64,000 bases of DNA from Marivivens sp. (GTDB lineage: Bacteria; Pseudomonadota; Alphaproteobacteria; Rhodobacterales; Rhodobacteraceae), in assembly GCA_024642115.1 (NCBI GenBank), contig JAHEBU010000013.1, forward strand, positions 44,169-108,168. The letters run 5' to 3'. This document shows, piece after piece, positions 33,619 through 41,842 of this stretch (position 1 is the first letter of the stretch; each line of letters opens with the position of its first letter). The translations under genes and the position numbers were made by a program. The notes under the pieces are model-generated. The model was not told the origin of the DNA and searched no databases. It saw only the letters and a program-made list of their open reading frames with translations.

Positions 33619-35019
33619 TCATTCTGCGGCCTTCACCAGTCCCGGCCAGGCGTACATGCGGTCATAGGCCCAGTTGGGATCGTCCCAGGCGATCATCTTG
33701 CCGGGGTTGAGCAGGCCCTTGGGGTCTGCCTCGCGCTTGAACTGCAACTGGCGGTCATCGACGGCCTGCCGCCCGCCTTCCTCCAGCGTGTAGCGGTGGG
33801 GGTTGAAGACCATCGCGCCCATGCTTTCGTGGATGCGGACGATTTCGTCCAAACGCTCTTCGGTCGAAAACCGCACGAGCGTAAGGCCCCCCATGCCGAT
33901 GCGGCCCTGCTGGCGCGTCACCTCGATGTGCTGCATCAGTTCGGGGCCAAAGGTGGCGCGGACCTGTTCGACCAGCCCGAGCGGATCGTCGGTGCCATAG
34001 CCCACTTGCAGATAGGTGATCGACGGATCGACCTTGAGCGCGCGCAGGGTCGTGTGGTTCCAGCCGTATTCGAACACATGCCCCGGATCGCGGGGCCAGT
34101 CGGACGTGTCGGAACGGTAGATGACCTGCGCGTCCGGATAGCGGGTGCAGAACGTGGCAAAGGCCCCCATCGCGTGGGGGGCGACCATCAGCCCCAGAAC
34201 GGCCTGACCGGGGGTCACATAGGGCGCGACGCGCTGGAAATAATCCTGCGCGATTGGCGCCTCGAACACCGTTGCCAGCTTGATCAGCGTGCCGTCCTGA
34301 TGGGCGAGGTCATAGGCGAACCGGTTGGCTTGCGGGAAATCGGGCAGGGTCACGAACATGCCGACCCAGTCATAGGCGGGGGCGAGCGGCATTTCGAGTT
34401 CGGTGATGATCCCGTTGGTGCCATAGGCGTGGCTGACGCGGTGCAGTTCTTCGCCGGTAAACTCAAGGATGCGCGGTTCAGCCTCCATCGTCACGACCCG
34501 CAGGCGGATGATGTTGCCCAGATCGCGCAAGCCGCCCCAGCGGACCGATCCGACCCCGCCCGAACCGCCCGCCACAAAGCCGCCGATGGTGGCGGTGGCC
34601 CAGGTCGAGGAAAACATGCGCAGTTCCTGCCCACTGTCCGCCTTGCAGGCGGCATCGATATCCTTGAGCAGCGCGCCAGGTTCCACGATCACCCGGCCGG
34701 GGTGAATCTCGCGCACCTTGTTCATCTGGTGCAGGTGCAGGATGCACCCACCCGCCAGCGGCATGGCCTGACCGTAGTTGCCAGTGCCGGTGCCGCGCGT
34801 GGTGACAGGGACGTTGTGGGCATAGCAGACGCGCAGGACCTCGATCACCTCGGCCTCGGTCCGGGGGGATACGGCGAAATCGGCGGTGACGTGGTCCAAC
34901 CGCGCCTTCAACACCGGGGAATACCAGAAGAAATCGCGGCTTTTCGCCTTGACCGAAACGGGGTTCACGTCGAGGTCGAGGTGGGCAAGGGCGGCTTTGG
35001 CGGCAGCAATGTCGGGCAT
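33619..35019 (-). CDS. FAD-dependent oxidoreductase (GlcD/VAO-type, COG0277)
   Basis: This 466-residue flavoprotein has a PCMH-type FAD-binding domain: VTTRGTGTGNYGQAMPLAGG near residue 72, then TIGGFVAGGSGGVGSVRWGG around residue 145. A C-terminal substrate domain ends KGLLNPGKMI. No histidine sits at the usual covalent-FAD site, so FAD is probably non-covalent. Family members oxidise hydroxy acids, amines or alcohols. Its ATG overlaps the deaminase stop (TGATG), so it works in the same pathway. The substrate is unknown; oxidation of the deaminated heterocycle or of its hydroxy-acid product is possible. Confidence 0.9.
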   Translation of the reverse strand: MPDIAAAKAALAHLDLDVNPVSVKAKSRDFFWYSPVLKARLDHVTADFAVSPRTEAEVIEVLRVCYAHNVPVTTRGTGTGNYGQAMPLAGGCILHLHQMNKVREIHPGRVIVEPGALLKDIDAACKADSGQELRMFSSTWATATIGGFVAGGSGGVGSVRWGGLRDLGNIIRLRVVTMEAEPRILEFTGEELHRVSHAYGTNGIITELEMPLAPAYDWVGMFVTLPDFPQANRFAYDLAHQDGTLIKLATVFEAPIAQDYFQRVAPYVTPGQAVLGLMVAPHAMGAFATFCTRYPDAQVIYRSDTSDWPRDPGHVFEYGWNHTTLRALKVDPSITYLQVGYGTDDPLGLVEQVRATFGPELMQHIEVTRQQGRIGMGGLTLVRFSTEERLDEIVRIHESMGAMVFNPHRYTLEEGGRQAVDDRQLQFKREADPKGLLNPGKMIAWDDPNWAYDRMYAWPGLVKAAE

Positions 35020-36296
35020 CAGGCGGCTCCCATAAGGTGGTCAAGGTCGGCATAGTCGGGCAGGGTGCGGTCGATCGCGCGACCTGCTCGCAGCACGATC
35101 CGGTCGGATTGCGGGCGGGCGAAAAGCTCGGTCCAGTTACGGGCGCGACAGATCACCAGATCTGCTGGCGCGCCGGGCGTCAGAACGGGTGCAGGGAACC
35201 CGCAGGCGGTGGCGGGATTGGTGGTAAACGCCCGCGTCCAGTCGGCGTCGGAATGGTCCAGATGGCCGATGCGCGTCGCCTCGCGCATCACTTCGATCAT
35301 GTCCAGATCACCGTAGGCATAGAACGGGTCGCGGGTGTTGTCCGAGGCGAAGCTGACGTTGATCCCCCGTGCCTTCATCTCGTGCACCAGCGTCAGGCCC
35401 CGGTTGCGCGGGGTGCGGGCGGCGTGCCGGTCTTGCAGGTAGAGGTTGCACATCGGCAGGCTGACGACGTTGATCCCGGCTTGCGCCACAAGGTCCATCG
35501 TCGCCTTGGCCTCGTCCTGCGGCATCGTGGACAGCGAACACAGGTGCCCCACGACGACGGGGCGGTCGAATTTGCGGTCGATCACGGTTTGGGCGATGGA
35601 TTTGAGCGTATTGACGGTTGGGTCCATCGTCTCGTCCACGTGGAAATCCACGGCCAGCCCCCGCGCGTCGGCAGCGTCAAAAAAGGTGTCGATGTAATAT
35701 TGCAGCTTGGGCACCGGGTAGGTGACCATGCCCAGAACACCACCGCTTTCGGCCACGATATCAGCGGTTTGCAAAAACCCGTCGAGGTTTTCGATATTCT
35801 CGCAGCCCAGAAGGCAGGCCGCCTGAAGGGCGATCCGGCCCGCCCATTCCTCGCGCAGCTCACGAAAAACCGGAAAGCTGATCGCGGTTTGCGGCGGGAT
35901 GCTGTCCAGATGGGTCCGAATGGCGCTGGTGCCGTGGGCATAGGCGGATTTGAGGGCAAATGTCATCCGGGTGCGCACATCCTCGGCCGACCAACTGGAC
36001 ACGCGGTCGCCGCCAACGGCGGTCAGCGCCCCAGCAAACGATCCGTCGGGATTGGGCGTGCGGGGCCAGATATGCCCCTTGTCCAGATGGGTGTGCATGT
36101 CGGTGAAGGTGGGAAAGGCCATCGCCCCCTTCATGTCCACTACCACCGCCTGCGGGTGATCCGCCACGATCTGCCCGCCCGCAATGGTCAGCGCCCCCCG
36201 CACAAGGTCGGCGGTTTGCCCGATCAGGCAGCCGGGCAGTGTCAGGTTGTCCAGCCGCAGGGCGGGGACATCGGGCAGCGTCAGGAAATCGGTCAT
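35019..36296 (-). CDS. Cytosine deaminase-like metal-dependent amidohydrolase (CodA type)
   Basis: This 425-residue amidohydrolase carries all CodA-type active-site residues: His68 and His70 in DMHTHLDKGH, His219 and Glu222 in VDFHVDET, His251 in VVGHLCSLS, and Asp319 in FASDNTRDPF. CodA-type enzymes deaminate cytosine, isoguanine and, in some cases, creatinine (giving N-methylhydantoin). It overlaps the permease gene by four bases and the FAD enzyme by one. Its coupling to an importer on one side and to divergent hydantoinase genes on the other suggests the imported compound is an amino-substituted N-heterocycle. Confidence 0.92.
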   Translation of the reverse strand: MTDFLTLPDVPALRLDNLTLPGCLIGQTADLVRGALTIAGGQIVADHPQAVVVDMKGAMAFPTFTDMHTHLDKGHIWPRTPNPDGSFAGALTAVGGDRVSSWSAEDVRTRMTFALKSAYAHGTSAIRTHLDSIPPQTAISFPVFRELREEWAGRIALQAACLLGCENIENLDGFLQTADIVAESGGVLGMVTYPVPKLQYYIDTFFDAADARGLAVDFHVDETMDPTVNTLKSIAQTVIDRKFDRPVVVGHLCSLSTMPQDEAKATMDLVAQAGINVVSLPMCNLYLQDRHAARTPRNRGLTLVHEMKARGINVSFASDNTRDPFYAYGDLDMIEVMREATRIGHLDHSDADWTRAFTTNPATACGFPAPVLTPGAPADLVICRARNWTELFARPQSDRIVLRAGRAIDRTLPDYADLDHLMGAA

Positions 36297-37174
36297 GACT
36301 CTCGTTTCAGGGCACTTTCATGCCATTTGCGCAGAAGGAACCAGTTGAGGATGGTCGTGGCCATGAAGATGGCGACGCCCAGAAGCGCGATCAGAAGCAG
36401 GGCCGCGAACATGCGCGGGATGTTGAGGCGGTAGCCCGCTTCGAGGATGCGGAAGGCTAGCCCCGACCCGATCCCGCCGGTGCCCGCCACGTATTCGGCC
36501 ACTACCGCCCCAATCAGGCTAAGGCCACCCGCGATGCGCAGACCGCCAAGGAAATAGGGCAGGGCCGAGGGCAGTTGAAGATAGCGTAGCCGTTGCCAGC
36601 GGTTCGCCCGGTAGATCGTCATGAGGTCGCGCAGGTTGTGATCCGCCGATTTCAGCCCCAGCGTGGTGTTGGCGAGGATCGGAAAGAAGGCCACAACCCA
36701 GGCGCAGATGAGCAGCGCCACCGTGCGGTTGTCGACGTAGATGAAGATCAGCGGGGCCACCGACACGATGGGCGTCACCTGAAGGATGACCGCATAGGGA
36801 AAGAATGCCATTTCGGCGAATTTCGACTGCGTGAACAGGATCGCCAGACCCACGCCGCCCAGAACGGCCACCAGCAGCGCCATCATTGCGATTTTCAGCG
36901 TGACGAGCATCGAGGGGAACAGCGTCCCCCAATCTTCATAGAGGGTCTCCGCCACCAGACCGGGCGAGGGGAGGATGTAATGGGGGATGTTGTTGACCTT
37001 GACCACATGGTCCCAGCCCCAGATCGTGAGCAGGACGACGATGGCAGGCAGGGCCCATTTGCCAACGGATTCCAGCCGTTTGTTGCGGGCGTGTCGCGCC
37101 TCTTCCGCGTCGAACTTGGACCCGTCGATAACAGTTTGGTCGGGGCGGGTGTCAGTCGTATCGGCGATGGTCAT
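36293..37174 (-). CDS. ABC transporter permease (SsuC/ThiX-type)
   Basis: This 293-residue inner-membrane permease of the nitrate/sulfonate/pyrimidine-precursor class has about six hydrophobic segments. The EAA-type loop reads RANRWQRLRYLQLPSALPYFLGGLRIAGG. A charged ~35-residue N-terminal tail precedes the first segment. It overlaps the ATPase gene and the deaminase gene by four bases each. With the ATPase and the NMT1-type binding protein it forms an importer, probably for the deaminase substrate. Confidence 0.92.
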   Translation of the reverse strand: MTIADTTDTRPDQTVIDGSKFDAEEARHARNKRLESVGKWALPAIVVLLTIWGWDHVVKVNNIPHYILPSPGLVAETLYEDWGTLFPSMLVTLKIAMMALLVAVLGGVGLAILFTQSKFAEMAFFPYAVILQVTPIVSVAPLIFIYVDNRTVALLICAWVVAFFPILANTTLGLKSADHNLRDLMTIYRANRWQRLRYLQLPSALPYFLGGLRIAGGLSLIGAVVAEYVAGTGGIGSGLAFRILEAGYRLNIPRMFAALLLIALLGVAIFMATTILNWFLLRKWHESALKRES

Positions 37175-37977
37175 GCGTGTTCCTCCACCGCGTCGCCCAT
37201 GGCGCTCATCAACGCCTCGGACGTTTCGCGGGCGATGTCGCCGTATGTGGCCGAGGTGCGAAAGGCGAGGCCGCGGGGATAGGGTTCGTCCACGGTGATT
37301 TCCTTGACCACGCGGCCGGGGCGGGGGGCCATGACAAGGATGCGGTCGGACAGGAACACAGATTCAAAGACCGAATGGGTGACGAAGATGATCGTGCAGC
37401 CCGTGGCGGCCTTGAGCGACAACAGGTCGTTGTTCAGTTTCTGTCGGGTGATTTCGTCCAATGCGGCAAAGGGTTCGTCCATCAGGATCAGCCGCGGGTT
37501 GGTGACCAATGCGCGGGCGATGGAGACCCGCATCTTCATCCCCCCAGACAATTCGCGGGGATAGGAATCGCCGAATTTCTCAAGCCCGACCAGTGCCAGC
37601 GCCTGTTCGATCTGCGACCGGACCGAGGACAGGGATTTGCCGCGCAACCGGAACGGCAGCCAGACGTTCTGCGTGACCGTAGCCCAGGGCATCAGGGTGG
37701 GCTCCTGGAACACGACGCCCAGATCGTCGGCACCTTGCCCGCCTTCCCAAAGGATGCGCCCCGACGTGGGCCGCATCAGCCCCGCGATCAACCGCAACGC
37801 GGTGGATTTGCCGCAGCCCGATGGCCCGAGAAGCGAGATCAGGTCGCCTTCGTTCACGGTCAGGTTCATGCGGTGCAGCGCGGTGACGTTGCCGTTGAAC
37901 GTCTTGTCGAGGTCCTGCATCTGAAGGATGCGGGGACGGTCGCCCAAGGGGCGGATCTGGCGGGGAGGCAGTGACAT
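37171..37977 (-). CDS. ABC transporter ATP-binding protein (SsuB/ThiZ-type)
   Basis: This 268-residue ATPase has Walker A GPSGCGKST, signature LSGGMKMRVSIARA, Walker B RLILMDEPFAALD and the H-loop FVTHSVFESVF. It is of the class pairing with SsuC-like permeases. It overlaps the permease gene by four bases and lies 56 bases after the binding protein; a hairpin occupies that gap. It energises import of the substrate of the deaminase cluster. Confidence 0.94.
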   Translation of the reverse strand: MSLPPRQIRPLGDRPRILQMQDLDKTFNGNVTALHRMNLTVNEGDLISLLGPSGCGKSTALRLIAGLMRPTSGRILWEGGQGADDLGVVFQEPTLMPWATVTQNVWLPFRLRGKSLSSVRSQIEQALALVGLEKFGDSYPRELSGGMKMRVSIARALVTNPRLILMDEPFAALDEITRQKLNNDLLSLKAATGCTIIFVTHSVFESVFLSDRILVMAPRPGRVVKEITVDEPYPRGLAFRTSATYGDIARETSEALMSAMGDAVEEHA

Positions 37978-37996
37978 AGGTTCGCTTTCGCAAATA

Positions 37997-38022
37997 GCGG
38001 CGCGAGGAGATACCCGCGCCGC
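37997..38022. terminator. Hairpin between binding-protein and ATPase genes
   Basis: GCGGCGCG pairs perfectly with CGCGCCGC across a ten-base loop in the 56-base gap. There is no T-run, so it more likely stabilises the binding-protein mRNA than stops transcription fully. Confidence 0.55.
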
Positions 38023-38033
38023 CGAAGGGCCGA

Positions 38034-39038
38034 TCAGCCCTTGAGGTCCATTCCGACGCCCTGATTGACGAATTGCAGGGTGTAGGCCTTGGAGATGTCG
38101 ATGCCGTCCTTGATGACGCCCGAATCCACCATCTGCTTGTAGAATTCGGCCATCCGCGCGTCGGTCATGGCACCGATGCCCATCGTTTCGGTGTCACCAG
38201 AATCGACGATCCCGTATTCCTTCATCTTGTCGATGGAGAACGCGATCTGTTCGTCGGTCATGTCGGGGTTGTCGGCCTTGATCATCGCGTTGGCAGCCGA
38301 GTTGTCGTTGTAAAGGTAGTTGTACCACCCGGTAATCGACCCATCGACAAAGCATTTCACGACTTCGGGCTTGTCAGCCACGGTGCTGGCTAGCGTCTGG
38401 ATCATGGTCGAGTAGCTGGAATAGCCGTTGTCGGCCAGCAGCCACAGGTCGGCGTCCCAGCCTGCCTCGGTCTTGACGGCCAGCGGTTCGGACGTGATGT
38501 AACCCTGCATCCCCGAATTTTCATCCGCGATGAAGGGGGCGGCGTTGAAGGTGTAGACCTTGCGCTGTTCTTCGGTGAACCCCAGCGCCTTGATCATCCA
38601 CTGGTAATAGCCGGTATAGCCGCCGTCCGAGATGAACAGCGACAGGCCCTTGAGGTCTTCGAACGTCTTGGCCACGCCGGGATGGGTCAGGATGACCTGC
38701 GGGTCCTTCTGGAACATGGCGGCCACATCGACCAGCGGCAGGCCCTCGTCCACGCCATAGAACGCGTCAAGGACGCCGCCCATGTAGAAATCAAGCTTGC
38801 CCGCCAGCATGAGCGCCTGGTTATTGACCGAAGGTCCGCCAGGGACGATGGTCACGTCCAGCCCGCAGGCGGCATATGTGCCATCGGCCACGGCCTGATA
38901 GAACCCGCCGTGTTCGGCCTGGGCGACCCAGTTGGTGCCGTAGGTGACGGGGATGTTTTCCGCAAACGCGGGGGCCGCAAGCACCCCGCTGGCGATCAGG
39001 GCGATCGAGGCAGCGCGGGATGTGAGTCGTTTGGACAT
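38034..39038 (-). CDS. ABC transporter substrate-binding protein (NMT1/THI5-like)
   Basis: This 334-residue periplasmic binding protein has signal peptide MSKRLTSRAASIALIASGVLAAPAFA|EN; the ATG at 39038 has an AGGGAG-type site. Mature features are of the NMT1/SsuA class: TNWVAQAEHGGFYQAVADGT, then LAGKLDFYMGGVLDAFYGVD. Members bind sulfonates, pyrimidine precursors, hydroxymethylpyrimidine, riboflavin and related compounds. It is the first gene of the importer/deaminase operon, divergent from RidA-HyuA-HyuB. The ligand is unknown but is probably the amino-heterocycle handled by the deaminase. Confidence 0.92.
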   Translation of the reverse strand: MSKRLTSRAASIALIASGVLAAPAFAENIPVTYGTNWVAQAEHGGFYQAVADGTYAACGLDVTIVPGGPSVNNQALMLAGKLDFYMGGVLDAFYGVDEGLPLVDVAAMFQKDPQVILTHPGVAKTFEDLKGLSLFISDGGYTGYYQWMIKALGFTEEQRKVYTFNAAPFIADENSGMQGYITSEPLAVKTEAGWDADLWLLADNGYSSYSTMIQTLASTVADKPEVVKCFVDGSITGWYNYLYNDNSAANAMIKADNPDMTDEQIAFSIDKMKEYGIVDSGDTETMGIGAMTDARMAEFYKQMVDSGVIKDGIDISKAYTLQFVNQGVGMDLKG

Positions 39039-39101
39039 GAGGGATCTCCGATGATTCTCCACCGTTAACTTTATGAACTGTGCCGCCGGGTTCCTTGTCC
39101 C

Positions 39102-39116
39102 GCACGATTATTGTGC
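39102..39116. promoter_or_regulatory. Short dyad in the divergent importer/RidA gap
   Basis: GCAC-GATTATT-GTGC lies in the 235-base gap between the binding-protein gene and RidA. It is a modest candidate operator for a regulator shared by both operons. The -24/-12 positions do not fit a sigma-54 promoter. Confidence 0.35.
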
Positions 39117-39273
39117 AGGATACGCCGAGATTTGCTGTATGAGAGGGCGAAAAAGCCGCTCTATGCCTAAAAATTCGACATCTATGGAAATTTCGGGTCT
39201 GGATCGAGGCGGGCGGTTCAGCTTTGGCTTCGGCTGGGGCAGGGTCCGTCCGAACCTTTTAGGGGAATCAGAT

Positions 39274-39660
39274 ATGGACATGCTTGCCCCTTTGTCCCTG
39301 CGCCAGCCCTTTGGTCGCTATGCCCACGGCGTGGCCGTGCCCGCGGGCCTTCGATGGGTCATGACCTCGGGCCAATTGGCCATTCGCCCGGATGATACCA
39401 TCCCCGACGGGGCCGAGGCGCAGGCTGACCTGTGTCTGGCCAACTGCGCCGCTATTCTGGCCGAGGCCGGCATGGGGCCGCAGGACGTGGTCCGCATCAA
39501 CGCCTTTGTCACCGACCGCGCCCATTTCGCCCCCTACATGGCCGCCCGGGACCGCTGGTTGGCGGGGGTGACACGGCTGCCCGCCTCGACCCTTGTCATC
39601 GTCAGCGGCTTTACCCGCCCCGAATTTCTGGTCGAGGTCGAGGTGACGGCCGCCTGCTGA
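39274..39660 (+). CDS. RidA family (YjgF/YER057c/UK114) protein
   Basis: This 128-residue member of the RidA family hydrolyses reactive enamine/imine intermediates to carbonyls and ammonia, or acts in amide/aminoacrylate clearance like RutC. The RWVMTSGQLAIRPDD segment and the ARDRWLAGVTRLPASTLVIV and PEFLVEVEVTA sequences are typical. The ATG at 39274 follows AGGGGAA. It heads the operon with hyuA and hyuB, opposite the importer/deaminase operon, and suggests an imine or enamine intermediate in the pathway. Confidence 0.9.
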   Translation: MDMLAPLSLRQPFGRYAHGVAVPAGLRWVMTSGQLAIRPDDTIPDGAEAQADLCLANCAAILAEAGMGPQDVVRINAFVTDRAHFAPYMAARDRWLAGVTRLPASTLVIVSGFTRPEFLVEVEVTAAC

Positions 39661-39751
39661 GCCGCGCTGCCCAATTGCATTTCCCGCCCGGTCGTGGCCT
39701 GTAGATGCGACGGCTGGCCTGCACGGCCCGCCCGACCAAAGGACCATGACG

Positions 39752-41842
39752 ATGACAAAGACCGAGGCCCGGCTGGGCGTGGATATTGGCGGCACCTTTA
39801 CCGATGTGGTGCTCGAGGCGGGGGGGGAATCTTGGTCCACCAAGGTGCTGACCACCTATGCCGCCCCTGAAACCGCCATCATCGACGGTCTGCACCAGGT
39901 CTGCGTCCGCGCCGGTATCGCCCCCGGTGACATCGCCCAGATCATTCACGGCACCACCCTTGCCACCAATGCCCTGATCGAACGGCGCGGGGCGAAAACG
40001 GCCCTGATCACGACCGAAGGCTTCCGCGACGTGATCGAGATGCGGACCGAAAGCCGGTTTGAACAATATGATCTGAACCTTGTCCTGCCCGACCCGCTGT
40101 TGCCCCGCCAGATGCGCTATACCGTGCCGGGGCGGATGGATGCGACGGGGGCCGAACTGCGCCCGCTGACCCGCGCCGATATCGAACCCGTAGTCGCGGC
40201 GATTGCCGAAGCCGGATATGAAAGCGTGGCCGTGGGCCTGATCCATTCCTACCTCAACGACGCCCACGAACGCCTGGTCCGCGATGTGCTGGCCGAACGG
40301 TTGCCGGGGGTGATGGTGTCGCTGTCGTCCGAAGTGTCCCCTCAGATGCGCGAATACGAACGCTTCAACACCACCGTCGCCAACGCCTATATCAAGCCGC
40401 TGATGAAAACCTATCTGGGCAGGCTCAAAGGCCGCTTGCGCGCCGAAGAGGTGACGGGCGACGTGTTCCTGATGCATTCGGGCGGGGGTATCATCAGTCT
40501 GGAAAGTGCCGCCGAATTTCCTGTTCGTCTTGTGGAATCCGGCCCCGCCGGGGGCGCGGTCTTTGCCGCCACCATCGCTGCCCGGTTCGGGCTGGACAAG
40601 GTTCTGTCGTTCGACATGGGCGGGACCACCGCCAAGATCTGCCTGATCCAGAACCAGACCCCGAAAACCGCCCGCGTGTTCGAGGTCGCCCGCACCTATC
40701 GGTTCAAGAAGGGGTCGGGGATGCCCATTTCGATCCCGGTCATCGACATGGTGGAAATCGGCGCGGGTGGTGGGTCACTGGCCCGCGTGGACGGGATGCG
40801 GCAGATCCGGGTGGGTCCGGAATCCGCTGGGTCTGAACCCGGTCCTGCCTGCTATGGCCGCGGGGGTGTGCGCCCTGCGGTCACCGATGCCGACCTTGTT
40901 CTGGGCAAACTCGATCCGGCCAATTTCGCGGGCGGGTCGATCCCGCTGCATCCCGCTGCGTCAATCGCCGCCCTGACCACGACCATCGGCGCGGTGCTGG
41001 ACATGGACCCGCTGACCTCCGCCTTTGGTCTGGCCGAGGTGGTGGACGAAAACATGGCCAACGCCGCCCGCGTCCATGCGGTCGAGAATGGCGAGGATCT
41101 GGCGGGCTATACCATGATCGCCTTTGGCGGGGCGGCCCCACTGCACGCCGCGCGGCTGTGCGAAAAGCTTGGGGTGGAGCGGTTGCTGGTTCCCCCCGGC
41201 GCGGGTGTGGGATCGGCGATCGGGTTCCTGCGCGCGCCCTTCAGTTTCGAGGCGACGCGGTCGGTCTACATGAAGCTGTCCGCCTTTGACGCAAGCCGGA
41301 TCAAGGGGTTGCTGAGCGATCTTGAGGCAGAGGCGACCGCCTTTGTGCGCACCTGCGATGCGGTCAGCTCGATCCTGTCGGAATTCAAGGTTTACATGCG
41401 ATACACCGGGCAGGGCTGGGAAATCCCGATCAGCCTGACCGGGGAACAGGCGATGGCCCCGCATGCGGCGACGTATCTGGCCCTGTTCGAGGCCGATTAT
41501 GCCCGCCTGTTCGGTCGCACCGTTACGGGGATGGACGTGGAAATGACAGTCTGGGCGGTCAACGCCACGACCCCGCCCGATCCTGTTGTCCCGGTGCAGC
41601 GAGTGCCATTATCCCATCAGGCGGCGGTCATCGGACAGCGCCCGCTGTTCGACGCGGCCCATGGCCAACAGTCGGACGCCCGTATCGTGGATCGCACCGC
41701 CCTGCGCCCCGGCGACGGGATCGACGGCCCGGCCCTGATTACTGAAGACGAGACGACCATCGTGGTCCCTGCCAGTCGCCGCGCTGTGGCGCAGCCCGAC
41801 GGGACCATCGAACTGACCCTGATCCAAGGAGGCAATCCATGA
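39752..41842 (+). CDS. hyuA: Hydantoinase/oxoprolinase A subunit
   Basis: This 696-residue ATP-binding subunit is of the HyuA/5-oxoprolinase/acetone carboxylase family. The ASKHA phosphate motif GVDIGGTFTDVVLEAGG (residues 8-24) and the TTLATNALIERRGAKTALIT and DMGGTTAKICLI segments are diagnostic. With HyuB it hydrolyses a cyclic imide or lactam (hydantoin, N-methylhydantoin or 5-oxoproline) at the cost of ATP. I take the second ATG (39752), correctly spaced from AAAGGA; the first is at 39746. It overlaps hyuB by four bases. Confidence 0.93.
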   Translation: MTKTEARLGVDIGGTFTDVVLEAGGESWSTKVLTTYAAPETAIIDGLHQVCVRAGIAPGDIAQIIHGTTLATNALIERRGAKTALITTEGFRDVIEMRTESRFEQYDLNLVLPDPLLPRQMRYTVPGRMDATGAELRPLTRADIEPVVAAIAEAGYESVAVGLIHSYLNDAHERLVRDVLAERLPGVMVSLSSEVSPQMREYERFNTTVANAYIKPLMKTYLGRLKGRLRAEEVTGDVFLMHSGGGIISLESAAEFPVRLVESGPAGGAVFAATIAARFGLDKVLSFDMGGTTAKICLIQNQTPKTARVFEVARTYRFKKGSGMPISIPVIDMVEIGAGGGSLARVDGMRQIRVGPESAGSEPGPACYGRGGVRPAVTDADLVLGKLDPANFAGGSIPLHPAASIAALTTTIGAVLDMDPLTSAFGLAEVVDENMANAARVHAVENGEDLAGYTMIAFGGAAPLHAARLCEKLGVERLLVPPGAGVGSAIGFLRAPFSFEATRSVYMKLSAFDASRIKGLLSDLEAEATAFVRTCDAVSSILSEFKVYMRYTGQGWEIPISLTGEQAMAPHAATYLALFEADYARLFGRTVTGMDVEMTVWAVNATTPPDPVVPVQRVPLSHQAAVIGQRPLFDAAHGQQSDARIVDRTALRPGDGIDGPALITEDETTIVVPASRRAVAQPDGTIELTLIQGGNP

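Noticed and set aside
39098..39118. Possible sigma-54 promoter in the importer/RidA gap
   Set aside because: The GG at -24 and GC at -12 are not present at the required 12/13-base spacing; only a small dyad remains.
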